NCBI GenBank assembly: GCA_030428695.1
Contig: JAUIEM010000072.1
Span: forward strand, 1 to 29,924
Direction: 5' to 3'
DNA: 29,924 nucleotides
Source of the DNA: a bacterium
Lineage (GTDB): Bacteria; Planctomycetota; J058; JAJDCP01
Positions 1-7,436 of the stretch are shown here, piece by piece. The notes under the pieces are model-generated. The model worked only from the letters and a program-made list of their open reading frames with translations. It was not told the DNA's origin and did not search any database. The translations under genes were made by a program, and so were the position numbers. Position 1 is the stretch's first letter, and each line of letters begins with the position of its first letter.

Positions 1-837
1 GAGTTCTGCACCGCGATGCGGGAAGCGGCCGCCGCCCGCGGCAAGCACAACTTCTTCATGTTCGGCGAGGCCTTCGACGGCAACATCGACGTGCTGAAGC
101 CGCACACCGTCACCGGCGCCCTCGACAGCGTGTTCAACTTCCCGGAGAAGTACGGCGTCATCGACGGCGTGATCAAGTACGGCGGCCCGACCTCGACGAT
201 CGAGAACGCCTTCCTCAACCGCCGCTGGGAATACGGCACCGCGCCGCAGCCCGGCGGTATCGGCGTGTCTCCCGCCCAGTCCGTCGTCAACTTCATCGAC
301 AACCACGACGTGCCGCGCTTCCAGTTCGGCCAGCAGGACGACCGACACCTGCGGCTCGCCCTGGCCTGGATCATGACGACCGAGGGCATCCCCTGCCTGT
401 ACTACGGCACCGAGCAGGGCTTCAACGGCGGCAACGACCCGAGCAACCGCGAGCGGCTGTGGGACAGCAACTACGACACCTCCGGCGAGCTGTTCCAGTT
501 CACCAAGGAGATGATCGCGATGCGCAAGCAGCTGTTGCCGCTGCGCCGCGGGAACCTGACCGTGCGCTGGGCCAGCGACCGCACCGGCAACGAAGAGGAC
601 GCCGGCATCTTCGCCTTCGAGCGCGAGGCCGGCGGCGAGAAGGCGCTCGTCGTGATGAACTGCCACGGCAGCAAGACCAGCGCGACGGCCTTCGGCGGCA
701 ACGAGATGCCGGTCGCCTGGCCCGACGGCACCCAGCTCGTCGACCACATGGACAGCAACTACACGCTGACGGTGCAGAACGGCGCCGTGCGCGTCGCCGT
801 GCCGGCCCTCGGCTGCCGGGTGCTGACCAGCCAGTGA
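1..837 (+). CDS. Alpha-amylase family (GH13) protein, 3' part only
   Basis: The reading frame is open from the first base, so the 5' part of the gene lies outside the window; 278 residues are visible. The GH13 conserved region III is seen as GEAFDGN near codon 23 (acid/base Glu) and region IV as NFIDNHD ending near codon 103 (transition-state-stabilising Asp). A C-terminal beta-sandwich-like segment follows (IFAFEREAGGEKALVVMN). Family members cleave alpha-1,4 glucosidic bonds in starch or maltodextrins. The visible part cannot separate alpha-amylase from neopullulanase-type or maltogenic enzymes, and whether it is exported cannot be judged without the N-terminus. The stop TGA overlaps the GTG start of the next gene (GTGA), so translation is probably coupled with the transporter genes. 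This points to uptake or turnover of alpha-glucan oligosaccharides. Confidence 0.9.
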   Translation, partial: EFCTAMREAAAARGKHNFFMFGEAFDGNIDVLKPHTVTGALDSVFNFPEKYGVIDGVIKYGGPTSTIENAFLNRRWEYGTAPQPGGIGVSPAQSVVNFIDNHDVPRFQFGQQDDRHLRLALAWIMTTEGIPCLYYGTEQGFNGGNDPSNRERLWDSNYDTSGELFQFTKEMIAMRKQLLPLRRGNLTVRWASDRTGNEEDAGIFAFEREAGGEKALVVMNCHGSKTSATAFGGNEMPVAWPDGTQLVDHMDSNYTLTVQNGAVRVAVPALGCRVLTSQ

Positions 838-1922
838 GCATCGCCGAGGAGCCCGCGGCAGAGCCGGCGACAGCGGCGCTCGGCATCGGCCTGGCGGGCG
901 TCACCAAGGCCTTCGGCGCGACCCGCGTGCTCAAGGGCATCGACCTCGCGATCGAGCCCGGCGAGCTGATGGTGCTCGTCGGCCGCTCGGGCTGCGGGAA
1001 GTCGACGCTGCTGCGGGCGATCGCCGGGCTGACGCGCATCGACGCGGGCACGATCACGATCGGCGGGCGGGAGGTCCAGAGCCGGCCGCCCTCCGAGCGC
1101 GGCGTCGCGATGGTCTTCCAGAGCTACGCCCTGTTCCCCCACATGACCGTCGCGGAGAACATCGCCTTCCCGCTGATGGTGCGCAAGCGGCCGAAGTCCG
1201 AGCAGCGCGCCCGGGCCGCCGAGGTCGCCGGCACCCTCGGCCTGGGGGAGCTGCTCGAGCGGCGGCCGGCCGCGCTGTCCGGCGGCCAGCGCCAGCGCGT
1301 CGCGATCGGGCGCGCCCTCGCGCGCGAGGCGGACATCTACCTGTTCGACGAGCCGCTCTCCAACCTCGACGCGGCCCTGCGCGGGCAGATGCGGGTCGAG
1401 CTGAAGAGCCTCCACCGGCGGCTGGGCCGGACGATGGTCTACGTCACCCACGACCAGGTCGAGGCGATGACCCTCGCCGACCGCATCGCCCTGCTCGACG
1501 CCGGCGAGGTCGCCCAGTGCGGCACCCCGGAGAAGGTCTACCTGCGGCCCGAGAACCTGTTCGTCGCCGGCTTCTTCGGCAGCCCGTCGATGAACCTGGT
1601 GCGGGGGACGGCGGAGCAGGGGAAGTTCCGGGCGGGCGGCCTGGTCCTGGACGCGCGGGTCCCTCCCGACGCCGACACCCTCGGCCTGCGGCCGGAGGAT
1701 GTGCTGCTCGGGGAAGGTCCTCTGCGCGCGACCGTCGAGGTCGTCGAGCCGGTCGGGGACCGCGGCCACGTGCGCCTGCGCATCGCGGACCAGGAGCTCT
1801 CCGCCACGGTCGACGGCGCCCGGGCCTTCGCCCTGCGCCCGGGGGAAGAGCTTGCCTGCGGCCTGCGGCTCGAGGCCGCGCACTGGTTCGACAGCGCGAG
1901 CGGGCGGCGGTGCGGAGCGTGA
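834..1922 (+). CDS. malK: Sugar ABC transporter ATP-binding protein, MalK/UgpC type
   Basis: A 362-residue cytoplasmic ATPase that would power import through the MalF/MalG-like permeases encoded next. Seen: Walker A GRSGCGKS (residues 50-57), Q-loop context FQSYALFPH, signature LSGGQRQR (148-155), Walker B LFDEP (170-174) and the H-loop His in VTHDQ (206). The C-terminal ~130 residues form the TOBE/MalK regulatory region typical of the CUT1 subfamily; total length matches MalK. The frame stays open upstream to about 459, but homology begins only after the GTG at 834, which overlaps the amylase stop by four bases. The symbol is by family; the substrate (maltodextrin or similar) is inferred from the adjacent amylase and was not read from the protein. 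Confidence 0.92.
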   Translation: MSIAEEPAAEPATAALGIGLAGVTKAFGATRVLKGIDLAIEPGELMVLVGRSGCGKSTLLRAIAGLTRIDAGTITIGGREVQSRPPSERGVAMVFQSYALFPHMTVAENIAFPLMVRKRPKSEQRARAAEVAGTLGLGELLERRPAALSGGQRQRVAIGRALAREADIYLFDEPLSNLDAALRGQMRVELKSLHRRLGRTMVYVTHDQVEAMTLADRIALLDAGEVAQCGTPEKVYLRPENLFVAGFFGSPSMNLVRGTAEQGKFRAGGLVLDARVPPDADTLGLRPEDVLLGEGPLRATVEVVEPVGDRGHVRLRIADQELSATVDGARAFALRPGEELACGLRLEAAHWFDSASGRRCGA

Positions 1923-2222
1923 GGATGGCGCGACGGGGCGTTGCACACGAGGGGGCGGTCCCCCGCGGCCGACGGAAGGACCCGGGCGAGGGGTTCCCAC
2001 ACGGCCGAAAGGAGGGGGTGAACCCCTCTCCTACCTCGGGGGTGGGTGTTCTGCGCGAGGCGGGAACAGGCATCCCGCGCGCGGCGTCCCCACGCGACCG
2101 GCGCGAGGGGGTAGACCCCTCCCCTACCTCGGTTCGTTCGAATGTAGGGGCGGGGTTTACCCCCGCCCGTCGTTCACAGGGAACAGGCGCCTCCGCGCGG
2201 GCTACCCCTGCCCGTCGGCTGA
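1923..2222 (+). repeat. 300-base insertion of GGGGTTTACCCC-type palindromic repeats
   Basis: Between the malK stop and the first codons of the fusion gene lie palindromic modules. Visible units are GGGGGTGAACCCC near 2013, GGGGGTAGACCCC followed by TCCCCTAC near 2107-2126, and the opposite-facing GTAGGGG-CGGGGTTTACCCCCGCCC near 2142-2169. The last two form an inverted pair about 15 bases apart. The segment is bounded by TGA at 1920-1922 and TGA at 2220-2222, exactly 300 bases apart, which resembles a 3-base target duplication and keeps the reading frame. Related modules recur at 12044-12296. No transposase is nearby, so this looks like a non-autonomous REP/MITE-like element. The boundaries are inferred from the flanking gene structure. 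Confidence 0.7.
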
Positions 2223-4348
2223 CTTCACGCGCCCCCCTCCGCGCGTTCCTCCTGCTCTTCCTCACCCTCGGCGCGGGCGCGGGCGAGGTCACGCTGTGGC
2301 ACTCGTACACCGGCGCCGAGCGCGCGGTCCTCGAGGAGACGATCGCCCGGGCGGCGGGGGACAGCCTGACCGTGCGCACGCTGTTCGTGCCCTTCGACGT
2401 GCTGCCCGAGAAGCTGCGGACCACCATCCCCTACGGCCAGGGTCCCGACCTGTTCATCTTCGCCCACGACCGGCTCGGGGAATGGCGGACCGCCGGCCTG
2501 CTGCAGCCGCTGGAGGCGCCGCCGACGCCCGCCCTCGACCCCAAGCTCGCCGGCGCCTTCGAGGCCGACGGCGCGCGCTTCGGGCTGCCGCTGACCTTCA
2601 AGGGTCTGTTCCTGTGGGTCAACACCGCGCTGTGCCCGGCCGTGCCGACCACCCTCGAGGAGCTGCGCGGCCTGCGCGCGACGCTGCCTGCCGGCGTTTT
2701 CCCGCTCGCCTATGACAGCTCGAGCTTCTTCTTCCACGCGCCGTTCTTCTTCGCCTGCGGCGGCGCGCTCTTCGACGGCGACCGCATCGCGGTGTTCGAC
2801 CCGGCCGGGCAGGAGAGCTTCGCGCTGGTCAAGGAGCTGCAGGACGGCGGGATCATCCCCCGCGAGTCGAACACCGCCGAGGTCGGCACGCTGTTCAACA
2901 CCGGCAAGGCGGCCCTGGTGCTGTCCGGGCCGTGGTTCGGCAGCACGATCAGCGGCGAGCTGACGACCTGGGACGTCGCCCCGCTGTTCAGCATCGGCGG
3001 CCGCCCGGCGGGCTCCTTCCTCAGCGTCGAGGGGCTGTTCCTGTCCGCCCAGGCCCCGGACCCCGCGGCCGCGCGCTCCCTCGCCTGGGCGCTGCTCGAC
3101 CCGGAGCTGGTCGCCCTGCGCAGCGCGCGCGCCCACCAGCCCTCGCCGCTGCGCGACCGCCCGCCCGCGCGAGGCATCGGGGCGGTGCAGGCCGGGGCGC
3201 TCGCGACCGGGCAGGTGACGCCGAGCCGGCCGGAGATGGGCGTGGTCTGGGAGGTCAGCAACGGCTTCCTGCGCGAGCTGCTCGGCCAGGACCGCGCCCT
3301 CGAGCCGGCGGTGGCGGCGGCGCGGCAGCGCATCCACATCCTCTCCCAGCCGCCGCCGGACGAGGCCGACGCGGGCCCCTGGCTGCTCGTCGCCTCGGTC
3401 CTGCTGCTCGGGGTGGTGTTCTACGCGCTGTCGCGGCTGCGCGATCGGAAGCTCCGGGAGCGGCTGCTCGCGGGGCGCACGGCCTACACCTTCAGCGCGC
3501 CGGCGGTGCTCGCGATGGTGCTGCTGGTGTTCGCGCCCTTCCTGCTCGGCAGCCTGGTCGCCTTCTTCGCGCACACCGACGGCGAGTTCCGCTTCGTCGG
3601 CCTGGCGAACTTCACGTCGATCCTGTTCAGCGGCGACTATGCCCTCGACGACCCGCTGAACTTCTACTTCACCCTCGGCGTGACGGTGCTGTGGACGGTG
3701 ACGAACGTCTTCCTGCACGTCGTCCTCGGCGTCGCCCTCGCGCTCTTGTTGCGGCCGGCCTGGCTGCGGCTGCGCAGCGTGTACCGGGTGGCGCTGATCC
3801 TGCCGTGGGCGATCCCGAGCTACATCACGGCGCTGACCTGGAAGTCGATGTTCAACCGCCAGTACGGCGCGATCAACGGCCTGCTCGAGCTGCTCGGCCT
3901 CGACGCGATCAGCTGGTTCGCGCGCTTCAGCACCGCCTTCGCCGCCAACCTCGCGACCAACACCTGGCTCGGCTTCCCGTTCATGATGGTCGTCACCCTC
4001 GGCGCCCTGCAGGCGGTGCCGTCCGAGCAGGAGGACGTCGCGCGCCTCGCCGGCGCCTCCTTCCTCCAACGCCTGCGCTGGGTGATCTGGCCGCACATCC
4101 GGCCGGTCCTCGCCCCCGCGGTGCTGCTCGGCTCGGTGTGGACCTTCAACATGTTCAACGTGATCTACCTGGTCAGCGGCGGCGAGCCCTCGGCCTCGAC
4201 CGAGATCCTGATCAGCGAGGCCTACAAGTGGGCCTTCCGCCGCCAGCACCGCTACGGCTACGCCGCCGCCTACGCCCTGTTGATCTTCGTCGTGCTGTAC
4301 GGCTACAGCGCCGTCCAGGAGCGGCTCGGCAAGCGAGGGCAGGCATGA
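1925..4348 (+). CDS. MalE-MalF fusion: solute-binding protein fused to sugar ABC permease
   Basis: One 807-residue frame holds a CUT1-type periplasmic sugar-binding protein (about residues 121-480; begins GEVTLWHSYTG) joined through a membrane segment (about 486-505) to a MalF-type permease (about 520-807). The permease carries the EAA loop (EQEDVARLAGAS from residue 701), which contacts MalK. Binding protein and permease are normally separate; fusing them tethers one receptor per transporter. The hydrophobic signal segment (LRAFLLLFLTLGAGA) sits at residues 105-119, not at the N-terminus, because about 100 codons of repeat DNA precede it. ATG 1925 is chosen because GGAG lies 7 bases upstream; GTG 1919 is an alternative. 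Removing 300 bases would give GTG-ACT-TCA with the signal peptide directly at the N-terminus. The stop overlaps the next start (ATGA). Confidence 0.85.
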   Translation: MARRGVAHEGAVPRGRRKDPGEGFPHGRKEGVNPSPTSGVGVLREAGTGIPRAASPRDRREGVDPSPTSVRSNVGAGFTPARRSQGTGASARATPARRLTSRAPLRAFLLLFLTLGAGAGEVTLWHSYTGAERAVLEETIARAAGDSLTVRTLFVPFDVLPEKLRTTIPYGQGPDLFIFAHDRLGEWRTAGLLQPLEAPPTPALDPKLAGAFEADGARFGLPLTFKGLFLWVNTALCPAVPTTLEELRGLRATLPAGVFPLAYDSSSFFFHAPFFFACGGALFDGDRIAVFDPAGQESFALVKELQDGGIIPRESNTAEVGTLFNTGKAALVLSGPWFGSTISGELTTWDVAPLFSIGGRPAGSFLSVEGLFLSAQAPDPAAARSLAWALLDPELVALRSARAHQPSPLRDRPPARGIGAVQAGALATGQVTPSRPEMGVVWEVSNGFLRELLGQDRALEPAVAAARQRIHILSQPPPDEADAGPWLLVASVLLLGVVFYALSRLRDRKLRERLLAGRTAYTFSAPAVLAMVLLVFAPFLLGSLVAFFAHTDGEFRFVGLANFTSILFSGDYALDDPLNFYFTLGVTVLWTVTNVFLHVVLGVALALLLRPAWLRLRSVYRVALILPWAIPSYITALTWKSMFNRQYGAINGLLELLGLDAISWFARFSTAFAANLATNTWLGFPFMMVVTLGALQAVPSEQEDVARLAGASFLQRLRWVIWPHIRPVLAPAVLLGSVWTFNMFNVIYLVSGGEPSASTEILISEAYKWAFRRQHRYGYAAAYALLIFVVLYGYSAVQERLGKRGQA

Positions 4349-5187
4349 GGCCGCGGCTCCTCACCAGGATGTTCGTCCACGGCGCGCTGATCGCGGCCTG
4401 CCTGGTCACCGTGTTTCCGGTGCTGTGGGTGTTGCAGATGGCGTTCACCGATCAGGGCATCGGCGGCGCGCTGGCGTGGGAACCGGGGAGCTGGAGCCTG
4501 GGGAACTTCCGGACGCTGTTCGGGTTGACGGACGGCGAGGGCCACCTCCTGTTCTGGCGGCAGCTCGGCAACAGCCTGCTGGTCTCCCTGCTCAGCGCGA
4601 TCCTCGGCGTGTTCTTCGCCTGCACCGCCGCCTACGCCTTCAGCCGCTTCGACTTCGTCGGGAAGAAGACCGGCCTGCGCATGTTCCTGGTCTCGCAGAT
4701 GTTCCCCGGGGTGGTGATGGCGGTGCCCCTGTATCTGATCTTGCAGGGGCTCGGGCTGGTCGACAACCCCCTCGGCCTGGTGCTGGTCTACGGCACCTCG
4801 GCGGTGCCCTTCAGCGCCTGGATGCTCAAGGGCTACTTCGACCGCATCCCACCAGAGCTCGAGGAGGTCGCCCGGCTCGAGGGCGCGGGGCCCTGGCTGG
4901 TGTTCCGGCGCATCGCCCTGCCGATCGCGATGCCGGGGGTGGCGGTGACCTTCCTGTTCTCGTTCATGACCGCCTGGAACGAGTACATCCTCGCGGCGAC
5001 CTTCCTGAACAGCGAGCTGAGCTACACCCTGCCGGTCACCCTGCAGAGCTTCGTCGGCGCCCACTCGACCGAGTGGGGGCTGTTCGCGGCGGGCTCGCTG
5101 ATCGTCTCGATCCCGGTGGTGCTGCTGTTCTTCCTGCTGCAGCGGAACCTGGTCCAGGGCCTGACGGCGGGCAGCACCAAGGGCTGA
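4345..5187 (+). CDS. malG: Sugar ABC transporter permease, MalG type
   Basis: A 280-residue inner-membrane protein with about six hydrophobic segments and the MalG-type EAA loop EEVARLEGAG (residues 173-182), where the ATPase couples. Motifs MAFTDQG near the N-terminus and MTAWNEYILAATFL before the last loop are characteristic of CUT1 permeases. Start ATG 4345 overlaps the stop of the fusion gene by four bases. It would pair with the MalF half of the fusion and a MalK dimer to make a complete importer. It is the last gene of the operon; the next gene has its own promoter within 4 bases of this stop. Confidence 0.92.
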   Translation: MRPRLLTRMFVHGALIAACLVTVFPVLWVLQMAFTDQGIGGALAWEPGSWSLGNFRTLFGLTDGEGHLLFWRQLGNSLLVSLLSAILGVFFACTAAYAFSRFDFVGKKTGLRMFLVSQMFPGVVMAVPLYLILQGLGLVDNPLGLVLVYGTSAVPFSAWMLKGYFDRIPPELEEVARLEGAGPWLVFRRIALPIAMPGVAVTFLFSFMTAWNEYILAATFLNSELSYTLPVTLQSFVGAHSTEWGLFAAGSLIVSIPVVLLFFLLQRNLVQGLTAGSTKG

Positions 5188-5190
5188 CGG

Positions 5191-5219
5191 TTGCCCTGGG
5201 GCGGCGCGCCGGCTATAAC
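5191..5219 (+). promoter_or_regulatory. Sigma70-type promoter for the glycosyltransferase gene
   Basis: TTGCCC (5191-5196), 17 bases, TATAAC (5214-5219). This is the best -10 match in the window. It lies just after the malG stop, and a start site near 5226 would give a leader of about 22 bases holding GGAGG at 5239. Confidence 0.65.
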
Positions 5220-5247
5220 GCGGCACCGAGCTCCCTCTGGAGGAATC

Positions 5248-6429
5248 ATGGACGCCCCGCTACGGGTGCTGTTGACGAACAAGAAGCGCGGCTGGAACGG
5301 CGAGGCGGCCTACATCTTCCACCTCGCCAAGGGACTGGCCGAGCGCGGCCACGCCGTCGCCCTCGGCACCCGCCGGAAGTCCGAGCTGCGGACGCGGCTC
5401 GAGGCGCTCGACCTGCCGATCCGCTGCGTCGACCTCGCCCTCGACCACAAGCAGTGGTTCCTCAAGCCCGGCACCTACCTCAGCGACGCGAAGAAGCTGC
5501 GGGAGCTCTGCCGCGCCCACGACGCGCAGCTGATCCACTGCAACGCGAGCTGGGACACCTGGGTGACCTCCCTCGCCCTGCGCAAGACCGGCGTGCCGCT
5601 GATCCGCACCCGGCACAACCTCAAGCCGATCAACGCCCACTTCGCCAACCGCTACCTGTACAAGCGGCGGGTGCAGCACGTGATCGCCCCCTCGCAGACG
5701 ATCTACGACGCGCTGCTCGACGCGCCGCTGATCCCGAACGAGCGGCTGCACCGCGTCCAGTACGGCATCCCCCTCGACCGCTTCGACCCCGACGCGGCGC
5801 CGCGGTCCAAGCACCGCGCGGCGCTTCTCGCGCAGCTCGGCGGCGACGAGGAGGACGTGCTGTTCGCCTTCATCAGCCGGCTCGCCCGGCGCAAGAACCC
5901 GCGCTTCTTCGTCGACGCCGCCCAGCGCTACCTCGCGCAGGCGGACGCGCCGCCGGCCCGCTTCCTGCTGATCGGGCCGGACCACGGCACCGAGGAGGAG
6001 CTGAAGAAGCTCGCCGCCGGCCAGCCGCGCATCGCCTTCCTCGGCTTCCGCAAGGACGTGCCGGCGCTGCTCAGCGCCCTCGACTGCTTCGTGCTGTGCT
6101 CGACGGAGGAGCCCTTCGGGCTGGCGGCGGTCGAGGCGATGGCGATGGCCTGCCCGGTGATCCTCGCCCGGCGCGGGGGTTTCCTCGAGATGATCGAGGA
6201 CGGGGTGACCGGCGACTTCTTCGAGATCGCCGAGGACGAAGAGCTCGGCGCGCCGAATCCGCCGGCCGCGGAGTCGCTCTGCGAGCGCATGCTCGCCCTG
6301 GCCCGCGACCTCGAGGGCCGGCGGGCGATGGCCGCGAAGGCGCGCGCGGTCGCCCTCGAGAAGTTCAGCGTCGCGCGGATGGTCGACGAGACCGTCGCGC
6401 TGTACCGGAAGATCCTCGCGGCCGGATAA
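5248..6429 (+). CDS. Glycosyltransferase family 4 (GT-B fold)
   Basis: A 393-residue probable retaining glycosyltransferase. Seen: an N-terminal Rossmann half opening LRVLLTNKKRGWNGEAAY with the donor-side Gly/Asn loop, and a C-terminal half with FAFISRLARRKNP, FLLIGPDHG and FLGFRKDVP. The GT4 E-x7-E motif is E288...E296 (EPFGLAAVE), which binds the nucleotide-sugar donor. No signal peptide or clear membrane segment is present, so it acts in the cytoplasm or at the inner face of the membrane. ATG 5248 is preferred over an in-frame TTG at 5191 because GGAGG sits 4 bases upstream and the TTG is inside the promoter. The glycan target (lipopolysaccharide, exopolysaccharide or glycolipid) cannot be told; adjacency to the glucan operon may be accidental. 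Confidence 0.88.
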   Translation: MDAPLRVLLTNKKRGWNGEAAYIFHLAKGLAERGHAVALGTRRKSELRTRLEALDLPIRCVDLALDHKQWFLKPGTYLSDAKKLRELCRAHDAQLIHCNASWDTWVTSLALRKTGVPLIRTRHNLKPINAHFANRYLYKRRVQHVIAPSQTIYDALLDAPLIPNERLHRVQYGIPLDRFDPDAAPRSKHRAALLAQLGGDEEDVLFAFISRLARRKNPRFFVDAAQRYLAQADAPPARFLLIGPDHGTEEELKKLAAGQPRIAFLGFRKDVPALLSALDCFVLCSTEEPFGLAAVEAMAMACPVILARRGGFLEMIEDGVTGDFFEIAEDEELGAPNPPAAESLCERMLALARDLEGRRAMAAKARAVALEKFSVARMVDETVALYRKILAAG

Positions 6430-6474
6430 CAACGAGGAGCCCCCGATGACAACGAGGAGCCCGGGGGCTCCTCG
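6430..6474. terminator. Bidirectional terminator hairpin between convergent genes
   Basis: CGAGGAGCCC (6453-6462) pairs with GGGCTCCTCG (6465-6474). A second copy of the left arm (AACGAGGAGCCCC, from 6430) offers an alternative, longer-looped hairpin. It lies between the glycosyltransferase stop and the stop of the minus-strand gene at 6499. No long T run is present, so efficiency is uncertain. Confidence 0.6.
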
Positions 6475-6498
6475 TCGGCTCTGGGCGATCGCTCGACC

Positions 6499-7149
6499 TC
6501 AGTCCTGGACGACCGGGTCCTTCGCGTCGGCGGCGCCCGGGCAGCAGCCTTCCTTGGGGGCGGCGTCCGCGGACTTGCCCCAGGCCATGCCGGTCAGGGT
6601 GAAGCGGCTCTCGTCGAACTTCGCCCGCAGCTTCTGGCTGCAGCGCGCGTCCGGGGCGACGGCGATCTCGGCCATCCCGACCTGCACATCGAGCACCTCG
6701 ACCCCTTCGATCGAGGCGAGCATCGCGCTGACGTCCGGGGCGCAGCCCATGCAGCCCATGCCGTCGAACATCAGGGTGGTGCGGGCCGGCATCGCGAAGC
6801 GGCTGTGATCGACCACGAAGGGCCCGGGCAGCGCCGCCTCGACGTCGGCGAGGGTGACCTGCGTCTCCGGGGCGACCGTGAGCAGCAGCACGTCTTCTTC
6901 GAAGTCGAAGTCGCACAGGGGGATCTTCGCGCGGACCAGCTGGCGGACGACCATCAGGCGGTCGTCGGCGTTGTTGACGCGCATCAAGGGGAAGCGGACC
7001 TGCGTGCCCTGGCCGCAGCCCTGCGCCTCCATCTTCTCACAACTCGGGCCGTCTGCCATGCCTTCGCCACATCCGCCGCCTGCGGAGCCGTCGCACTGGG
7101 CGAAGGCGAGGGTCGTGGCGAGCGCGAGGCTGAGCGCAATCCTGATCAT
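6499..7149 (-). CDS. Exported heavy-metal-associated (HMA) domain protein
   Basis: 216 residues. A signal peptide (residues 1-18, ALATTLAFA then Q) is followed by a Cys-rich segment (Cys 19, 27, 37, 45). Next comes a degenerate HMA-like domain without its cysteines (about 50-108), then a true HMA domain with GMGCMGC (Cys133 and Cys136) and a C-terminal CCP motif. HMA domains bind soft metals such as Cu(I), Hg(II) or Zn through CxxC. Export suggests a periplasmic metal carrier or buffer comparable in role to MerP, but no transporter, reductase or metalloregulator lies beside it, so the metal is unknown. ATG 7149 is supported by GGAGG about 6 bases upstream. A TTGTCA at about -60 could be a -35, but I see no convincing -10. 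Confidence 0.75.
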   Translation of the reverse strand: MIRIALSLALATTLAFAQCDGSAGGGCGEGMADGPSCEKMEAQGCGQGTQVRFPLMRVNNADDRLMVVRQLVRAKIPLCDFDFEEDVLLLTVAPETQVTLADVEAALPGPFVVDHSRFAMPARTTLMFDGMGCMGCAPDVSAMLASIEGVEVLDVQVGMAEIAVAPDARCSQKLRAKFDESRFTLTGMAWGKSADAAPKEGCCPGAADAKDPVVQD

Positions 7150-7238
7150 GTCTTCCTCCACATTCTCATCGGTTCGGTCGTTCACAGATGACAACGTCGC
7201 CGGCGGCGCGGGAGTTCCCGTCTCTCCGATCAGCCCGG

Positions 7239-7421
7239 CTGATTCACCGGGATTGCGTCGCGAGGGCCCGGAGGCCGCTTGAGATCGGGCGCTTCGAGTC
7301 TTCGAGCAGCGGAGCCGTTTTTTCATGGCTGGCACACCGTCCACAGGTGAGCAGCGCAGAAGGCTCGAAGTGCCCGAGATCTGCGGCATCCGGGTCCGCA
7401 GCAGGAATCCCGGTGAATCAG
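7239..7421. repeat. 183-base inverted-repeat element (MITE-like)
   Basis: A perfect 16-base inverted repeat bounds this non-coding segment: CTGATTCACCGGGATT (7239-7254) and its exact complement (7406-7421). Complementarity continues inward imperfectly (GAGATCGGGCGCTTCGAG near 7281 against CTCGAAGTGCCCGAGATCT near 7362), so the whole unit can fold into one long hairpin with a T-rich apex around 7317-7323. It lies between the lipase stop and the HMA gene. It could be a miniature element or a structured RNA/attenuator. No second copy is in the window. Confidence 0.7.
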
Positions 7422-7436
7422 ACGGGATCAGGATGA

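Noticed and set aside
1444..2427. A minus-strand frame carrying GVNPAPT- and VGEGFTPS-like peptides
   Set aside because: It is the translation of the palindromic repeat DNA; the repeats read open in several frames on both strands, so this is not evidence for a gene.
2225..4249. A minus-strand open frame of 674 codons inside the MalE-MalF fusion
   Set aside because: Composition is Glu/Arg/Gln/Gly low complexity and it lies fully antisense to a clear transporter gene.
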